Positions 59,262 to 64,000 of a DNA stretch of 64,000 nucleotides are shown in pieces (within the stretch, counting starts at the first letter, position 1; the number at the start of each line of letters is the position of its first letter). The DNA lies in the NCBI RefSeq assembly GCF_042652185.1, contig NZ_JBHSIX010000009.1. One strand, given 5' to 3'. The translations under genes were made by a program, and so were the position numbers. Source of the DNA: Actinacidiphila fildesensis (lineage in GTDB: Bacteria > Actinomycetota > Actinomycetes > Streptomycetales > Streptomycetaceae). A model generated the notes under the pieces. The model did not search any database. It saw only the letters and a list, made by a program, of their open reading frames with translations, and had not been told where the DNA came from.

Positions 59262-61775
59262 TCACAGCTCGCCGACGGTCGTCACACGGATGATCGCCCG
59301 GCCCTCCTCGTCGGAAGCTGCCAGATCGACCTCGGCGGAGATACCCCAGCCATGGTCGCCGTTGGGGTCCGCGAACGTCTGGCGGACCCGCCAGAGCGCG
59401 TGCTCCGGCTGCTCCTCGATCTGCAGCAGCTTCGGGCCGCGGGCGTCGGGGCCGGTGCCCAGGTCGTCGTACTCGTCCCAGTACGCGTCCATCGCCTCCG
59501 CCCACGCGTCGGCGTCCCAGCCCGACTCGGCGTCCAGCTCGGCCAGCACGTTGTACTTCTCCAGCGCCGCCAGCTCGACCCGGCGGAACATGGCGTTGCG
59601 CACCAGCACCCGGAAGGCTCGGGCGTTGGCGGTGACCGGCTTGACCTGGTCGGCGCGTTCGGCGGCCTGCTCGGCCGTCTCGACCTCGGGGTTGGCGAGC
59701 TGCTCCCACTCGTCCAGCAGGCTGGAGTCGACCTGGCGCACCAGCTCGCCGAGCCACGCGGTCAGGTCCTGGAGGTCCTCGGACTTCAGATCGTCCGGGA
59801 CGGTGTGTTCCAGGGCCTTGTACGCGCCCGCCAGGTAGCGCAGCACGATCCCCTCGGTGCGGGCCAGTTCGTAGTGCGAGGTGAACTCGGAGAACGTCAT
59901 GGCGCGCTCGTACATGTCGCGCACGATCGACTTGGGGGACAGCGGGTGGTCGCCCACCCACGGGTGGCTCTGCCGGTAGATGCCGTAGGCGTGGGAGAGC
60001 AGTTCCTCCAGCGGCTTGGGGTACGTGACCTCCTGCAGCCGCTCCATCCGCTCCTCGTACTCGACCCCGTCGGCCTTCATCAGCCCGATCGCCTCACCGC
60101 GCGCCTTGTTCTGCTGCGCGGCCAGGATCTGGCGGGGGTCGTCGAGCGTGGACTCGACGACGGAGACCATGTCCAGGGCGTACGACGGCGACTCCTTGTC
60201 GAGCAGCTCGAAGGAGGCCAGCGCGAACGTCGACAGTGGCTGGTTCAGCGCGAAGTCCGACTGGAGGTCGACGGTGAGCCGGACGATGCGGCCCTCCGCG
60301 TCCGGTTCGGCCAGCCGCTCCACGACGCCGCCCGCCTCGAGGGAACGGTAGATGGCGATGGCCCGCCGGATGTGCCGCAGCTGGTTGCGCCGCGACTCGT
60401 GGTTGTCCTCCAGCAGGTGCCGCATCGCCTCGAAGGCGTTGCCCGGCCGGGCGATCACCGACAGCAGCATGGTGTGGGTGACCCGGAAGCGGGAGGTGAG
60501 CGGCTCGGGGTCGGAGGCGATCAGCTTCTCGAAGGTCGCGTCGGACCAGTTGACGAAGCCCTCGGGAGCCTTCTTGCGGACCACCTTGCGGAGCTTCTTC
60601 GGGTCGTCCCCGGCCTTGGCGACGGCCTTCTTGTTCTCGATGACGTGCTCGGGCGCCTGCGCGACGACGAAGCCCGCGGTGTCGAACCCGGCACGGCCGG
60701 CCCGCCCGGCGATCTGGTGGAACTCCCGGGCCCGCAGGGTGCGGACCCGTGTGCCGTCGTACTTCGTCAGGGCGGTGAAGAGCACGGTCCTGATCGGCAC
60801 GTTGACGCCGACACCGAGGGTGTCAGTACCGCAGATGACCTTCAGCAGGCCCGCCTGCGCGAGCTTCTCCACCAGCCGCCGGTACTTCGGCAGCATGCCC
60901 GCGTGGTGCACGCCGATGCCGTGCCGGACGAACCGGGAGAGATTGCGGCCGAAGGTGGTGGTGAAGCGGAAATTGCCGATCAGGTCGGCGATGGCGTCCT
61001 TCTCGGCGCGTGTGCACATGTTGATGCTCATCAGTGCCTGCGCCCGCTCGACGGCCGCCGCCTGGGTGAAGTGCACGATGTAGACGGGCGACTGCCGGGT
61101 CTCCAGCAGCTCCGTCAGCGTCTCCGTCAGTGGTGTCGTCACGTACTCGTAGGAGAGCGGCACCGGCCGGGTCGCGGAACGCACGACGGTCGTCGGGCGT
61201 CCCGTGCGGCGGGTGAGGTCCTCCTCGAAGCGGGACATGTCGCCGAGGGTCGCGGACATCAGCACGAACTGGGCCTGCGGAAGCTCCAGCAGCGGGATCT
61301 GCCAGGCCCAGCCGCGGTCCGGTTCCGCGTAGAAGTGGAACTCGTCCATGACGACCTGGCCGACATCGGCGTTCCGGCCGTCGCGCAGCGCTATCGAGGC
61401 GAGCACCTCGGCCGTGCAGCAGATGACCGGTGCGTCCGCGTTCACCGAGGCGTCGCCGGTCAGCATGCCGACGTTCTCGGTGCCGAAGAGCTTGCAGAGG
61501 TCGAAGAACTTCTCCGACACCAGCGCCTTGATCGGAGCGGTGTAGAAGGTGACCTGGTCCTTCGCCAGCGCGGCGAAGTGCGCCCCCGCCGCGACCAGGC
61601 TCTTCCCGGAGCCGGTCGGGGTCGAAAGGATCACGTTCGCCCCGGAGACGACCTCGATCAGCGCCTCCTCCTGAGCGGGGTAGAGGGTGATGCCCTGGCT
61701 CTCCGCCCAGGTCGAGAAGGCTTCGTACAGGGCATCGGGGTCGGCCTCGGGAGGCAGCTGATCAATGAGGGTCAC
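59262..61775 (-). CDS. DEAD/DEAH-box helicase (Ski2-like, DUF3516)
   Basis: An 837-aa superfamily 2 helicase. Walker A STPTGSGKSL (51-60), motif II DEFH (144-147), motif III SAT (174-176) and motif VI HQIAGRAGRAGFD near 345 are all present; a long C-terminal region (about 500-837) is the DUF3516-type extension. It probably unwinds RNA or DNA using ATP; the target is not known. The GTG at 61775 opens VTLIDQLPPE, the family's usual start; longer frames upstream read through the divergent promoter. The tesB gene lies 25 bases downstream. Confidence 0.92.
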   Translation of the reverse strand: MTLIDQLPPEADPDALYEAFSTWAESQGITLYPAQEEALIEVVSGANVILSTPTGSGKSLVAAGAHFAALAKDQVTFYTAPIKALVSEKFFDLCKLFGTENVGMLTGDASVNADAPVICCTAEVLASIALRDGRNADVGQVVMDEFHFYAEPDRGWAWQIPLLELPQAQFVLMSATLGDMSRFEEDLTRRTGRPTTVVRSATRPVPLSYEYVTTPLTETLTELLETRQSPVYIVHFTQAAAVERAQALMSINMCTRAEKDAIADLIGNFRFTTTFGRNLSRFVRHGIGVHHAGMLPKYRRLVEKLAQAGLLKVICGTDTLGVGVNVPIRTVLFTALTKYDGTRVRTLRAREFHQIAGRAGRAGFDTAGFVVAQAPEHVIENKKAVAKAGDDPKKLRKVVRKKAPEGFVNWSDATFEKLIASDPEPLTSRFRVTHTMLLSVIARPGNAFEAMRHLLEDNHESRRNQLRHIRRAIAIYRSLEAGGVVERLAEPDAEGRIVRLTVDLQSDFALNQPLSTFALASFELLDKESPSYALDMVSVVESTLDDPRQILAAQQNKARGEAIGLMKADGVEYEERMERLQEVTYPKPLEELLSHAYGIYRQSHPWVGDHPLSPKSIVRDMYERAMTFSEFTSHYELARTEGIVLRYLAGAYKALEHTVPDDLKSEDLQDLTAWLGELVRQVDSSLLDEWEQLANPEVETAEQAAERADQVKPVTANARAFRVLVRNAMFRRVELAALEKYNVLAELDAESGWDADAWAEAMDAYWDEYDDLGTGPDARGPKLLQIEEQPEHALWRVRQTFADPNGDHGWGISAEVDLAASDEEGRAIIRVTTVGEL

Positions 61776-61908
61776 CCCACCATCTTGCCTGGCTTCGGGC
61801 CCCGCGGCGGAACCGGCGGTAATACGGAAGATCGCCAACGGTATGGTGTGCCGTCGACTGGGCGTCAACTCCGCCTGCGGGCGGGCCGAAAGGGGCGGGG
61901 CACCACAC

Positions 61909-62703
61909 ATGATGGGACCGGCACATTCACTTTCCGGAGCGGCGGCATGGCTGGGGGTGGGGGCGGGCGCGGCCGCGCTCGACCACCCCATGCCGTGGCC
62001 GACGCTTGTCGTCGGCGCCCTGATCTGCGCCGGCGCCGCTCTCGCTCCGGACCTGGACCACAAGGCGGCGACCATATCGCGTGCTTTCGGGCCCATCTCC
62101 AAAGCGCTGTGCGAGATCATCGACAAGCTGTCGTACGCCACCTACAAGGCCACCCGTATGAAGGGCGACCCGCGCCGTACCGGCGGCCACCGCACCCTGA
62201 CGCACACCTGGCTGTGGGCCGCCCTGATCGGCGGCGCCTGCTCGGCGGCGGCGCTCTTCGGCGGGCGCTGGGCGGTGCTCGGCATCCTCTTCGTCCATAT
62301 GGTGCTGGCCGTCGAGGGTCTGCTGTGGCGCCAGGCCCGTGCCTCCAGCGATGTGCTGGTCTGGCTTCTCGGGGCGACCGGCGCCTGGGTCCTGGCCGAT
62401 GTCCTGGACGACCCGGGCAACGGCAAGGACTGGCTCTTCACCGAGCCCGGCCAGCACTATCTGTGGATCGGCATCCCGATCGTGCTGGGCTCGCTCGTGC
62501 ACTGCATCGGCGACGCCCTGACCGTGTCCGGCTGCCCGATCCTGTGGCCCATCCCGATAGGCCGCAAGCGCTGGTACCCGATGGGGCCGCCGAAGTTCAT
62601 GCGGTTCCGGGCCGGCAGCTGGGTCGAGATCAAGGTGCTCACCCCGGCGTTCTTCCTGCTCGGTGGAGTCGGGGCACTGGGCGCTCTGGGCTTCCTCGGC
62701 TGA
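61909..62703 (+). CDS. YdjM-like metal-dependent membrane hydrolase family protein
   Basis: A 264-aa membrane protein of the YdjM/DUF457 family. The acidic and histidine motifs AHSLSGAAAWLG (near 6), LAPDLDHKAATI (near 44) and the HRTLTHTWLW segment (near 97) are the putative metal ligands, with about five or six hydrophobic helices and LVHCIGDALTVSGCP near 200. Homologues in E. coli are LexA-regulated; the catalytic role is unproven. The ATG at 61909 has AAAGGGGCGGGG upstream; a second ATG follows at once. A strong terminator ends the gene. Confidence 0.88.
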   Translation: MMGPAHSLSGAAAWLGVGAGAAALDHPMPWPTLVVGALICAGAALAPDLDHKAATISRAFGPISKALCEIIDKLSYATYKATRMKGDPRRTGGHRTLTHTWLWAALIGGACSAAALFGGRWAVLGILFVHMVLAVEGLLWRQARASSDVLVWLLGATGAWVLADVLDDPGNGKDWLFTEPGQHYLWIGIPIVLGSLVHCIGDALTVSGCPILWPIPIGRKRWYPMGPPKFMRFRAGSWVEIKVLTPAFFLLGGVGALGALGFLG

Positions 62704-62710
62704 CGCCCCC

Positions 62711-62751
62711 GGTTCCGTGCCCGCCGCCGAGCAGGCGGCGGGCACGGAACC
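62711..62751. terminator. Strong bidirectional terminator
   Basis: A perfect 18-bp inverted repeat, GGTTCCGTGCCCGCCGCC and its complement, with loop GAGCA, between the convergent YdjM-like and ABC exporter genes. Confidence 0.93.
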
Positions 62752-62777
62752 CGGGAACGGGAAGCGGCGGGCCGCTC

Positions 62778-64000
62778 CTAGCCGTGCCAGGAGCGCCACA
62801 GGGCCGCGTACGCCCCGTCCGCCTCGACCAGCTGGTCATGGCTGCCCAGCTCGCTGATCCGGCCCTCCTCGACGACCGCGATGACATCCGCGTCGTGCGC
62901 GGTGTGCAGCCGGTGCGCGATGGCGATCACGGTGCGGCCCTCCAGCACCCGCGCCAGCGAACGCTCCAGATGCCGGGCGGCCCGCGGGTCCAGCAGCGAG
63001 GTCGCCTCGTCCAGCACGAGGGTGTGCGGATCGGCGAGCACCAGCCGGGCCAGGGCCACCTGCTGGGCCTGTGCCGGGGTGAGGGTGGAGCCGCCGGAGC
63101 CGACCTCGGTCTCCAGACCGTCGTCCAGCGCCCGCGCCCAGCCGTCGGCGTCCACCGAGACCAGCGCGTCCCACAGCTCGGGATCGTCCGCCCCGGACCG
63201 GGCCAGCCGCAGATTGTCCCGCAGCGAGCCGACGAAGACGTGGTGCTCCTGGTTGACCAGCGCCACATGCCGCCGTACCCGCTCGGCCGGCATCCGGGCC
63301 AGCTCGGCCCCGCCGAGCGTCACCTCGCCGGTCCGCGGCGCGTAGATTCCGGCGAGCAGCCGCCCGAGGGTGGACTTGCCCGCGCCCGAAGGCCCGACCA
63401 GCGCCAGCCGGGTGCCCGGCCGCAGCCGCAGCGACACCCCGTGCAGCACGTCGCTGCCCTCCCGGTAGCCGAAGCGCACCTCGTCGGCGTGCATGTCGCG
63501 GCCGTCCGGGATGACGTGCTCGTCCGACTCGTGCTCCTCGACCTCGCGGACCCCGACCAGCCGTGCCAGCGATACCTGGGCGACCTGCAGCTCGTCGTAC
63601 CAGCGCAGGATCAGGTTGACGGGGTCGACGAGCATCTGGGCGTAGAGCGCCCCGGTGGTCAGTTCGCCGACCGACACCCAGCCGTGCAGCGCGAAGGTCC
63701 CGCCGATCATCAGCACCGACGCCAGGATCAGGGTGTGCGTCAGGTTGATCACCGGGAAGAGCACGCTGCGCAGCCACATCGTGTAGCGCTCCCAGCCGAC
63801 CCAGGTCCTGATCCGCTCGTCGGAGTCCGTGATCCGGCGGGCGCCCAGCCCGTGCGCCTCGATGGTCCGGCCGGCGTCGACCGACTCGGCGAGCGAGGCG
63901 GCGACGGCCGCGTACCCGGCGGCCTCGGAGCGGTAGCCGGCGGGTGCGCGCCGGAAGTACCAGCGGCAGCCGACCAGCAGCAGCGGCAGGGCGACCAGCA
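62778..64000 (-). CDS. ABC exporter (fused permease-ATPase), 5' part outside the window
   Basis: The C-terminal 407 codons of an ABC half-transporter. The reverse frame stays open to the right edge and reads WVGWERYTMWLRSVLFP, so the gene starts beyond the window. The visible part has the last membrane helices (to about 63590) and a complete ATPase: Walker A GPSGAGKSTLG, Q-loop VNQEHHVF, a C-loop that reads LTPAQAQQ in place of LSGGQ (seen in this actinobacterial group), Walker B HTLVLDEATSLLD and the switch AIAHRLHTAH. It probably pairs with a second half-transporter upstream of the window. Substrate unknown. Confidence 0.92.
   Translation of the reverse strand, partial: LVALPLLLVGCRWYFRRAPAGYRSEAAGYAAVAASLAESVDAGRTIEAHGLGARRITDSDERIRTWVGWERYTMWLRSVLFPVINLTHTLILASVLMIGGTFALHGWVSVGELTTGALYAQMLVDPVNLILRWYDELQVAQVSLARLVGVREVEEHESDEHVIPDGRDMHADEVRFGYREGSDVLHGVSLRLRPGTRLALVGPSGAGKSTLGRLLAGIYAPRTGEVTLGGAELARMPAERVRRHVALVNQEHHVFVGSLRDNLRLARSGADDPELWDALVSVDADGWARALDDGLETEVGSGGSTLTPAQAQQVALARLVLADPHTLVLDEATSLLDPRAARHLERSLARVLEGRTVIAIAHRLHTAHDADVIAVVEEGRISELGSHDQLVEADGAYAALWRSWHG

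Overview
The window is very GC-rich chromosomal DNA with strong third-position G/C and start codons that are often GTG. The gene set points to a streptomycete: the RNA polymerase-binding protein RbpA with a sigma-R promoter, a conservon (sensor kinase, roadblock/LC7, DUF742, small GTPase), a c-di-AMP (ydaO-type) riboswitch in front of a secreted LysM/M23 hydrolase, a LAETG sortase substrate, a LuxR-type LAL regulator and DUF4032. Genes sit close together in short operons, often with ATGA or GTGA overlaps. I see no rRNA, tRNA, CRISPR array, prophage or intact insertion sequence.

Layout. 1-6 kb: amidohydrolase, a gene-poor gap ending in a possible IS200/IS605 remnant, then lnt and ppm (lipoprotein N-acylation and polyprenol-phosphate-mannose synthesis, overlapping), fxsA and, convergent, rbpA. 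6-16 kb: MFS transporter with overlapping glycerophosphodiesterase; a divergent YczE membrane protein and MocR regulator sharing a probable operator; an FtsK-like ATPase with a lysine-less P-loop and a 64-aa membrane partner; a uridine-kinase-like protein; tandem GNAT; and the riboswitch-controlled cell-wall hydrolase. 16-27.7 kb: cupin, LAL regulator with PhyH dioxygenase, a TetR/MFS efflux unit with two palindromic operators, a short Rho paralogue with a long structured leader, DD-carboxypeptidase, YihY protein, small membrane proteins and an RsbW-like kinase.

27.7-38 kb: a large secreted GH87-like glucanase with two discoidin domains; a deletion scar in which a TetR gene and a divergent DHA2 transporter both lost their 5' parts; a secreted PI-PLC-like enzyme; metallo-beta-lactamase-fold and luciferase-like enzymes; aldehyde dehydrogenase; LAETG surface protein; SnoaL-like protein. 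38-51 kb: a single polypeptide joining an S15-type serine hydrolase to an ABC ATPase, with its permease overlapping; phytase-like secreted protein; MOSC and NADAR proteins; DUF4032; flavin disulfide reductase; a PadR regulator with a 24-bp perfect palindrome facing an alpha/beta hydrolase; methyltransferase and YnfA.

51-64 kb: an MHYT-domain membrane protein translationally coupled to a complete conservon (kinase A, LC7 B, DUF742 C, GTPase D), a second LC7 protein behind a G-rich repeat, a Streptomyces-type hypothetical protein with a DnaA-box-like site upstream, TesB thioesterase, a DEAD/DEAH helicase, a YdjM-like membrane protein, and the 3' part of an ABC exporter running off the right edge.

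The strongest leads for new biology are the hydrolase-ABC fusion with its permease, the MHYT-conservon coupling, the short Rho with its structured leader, and the FtsK-like ATPase with its small partner. All functions are inferred from sequence motifs read by eye; no database search was run.
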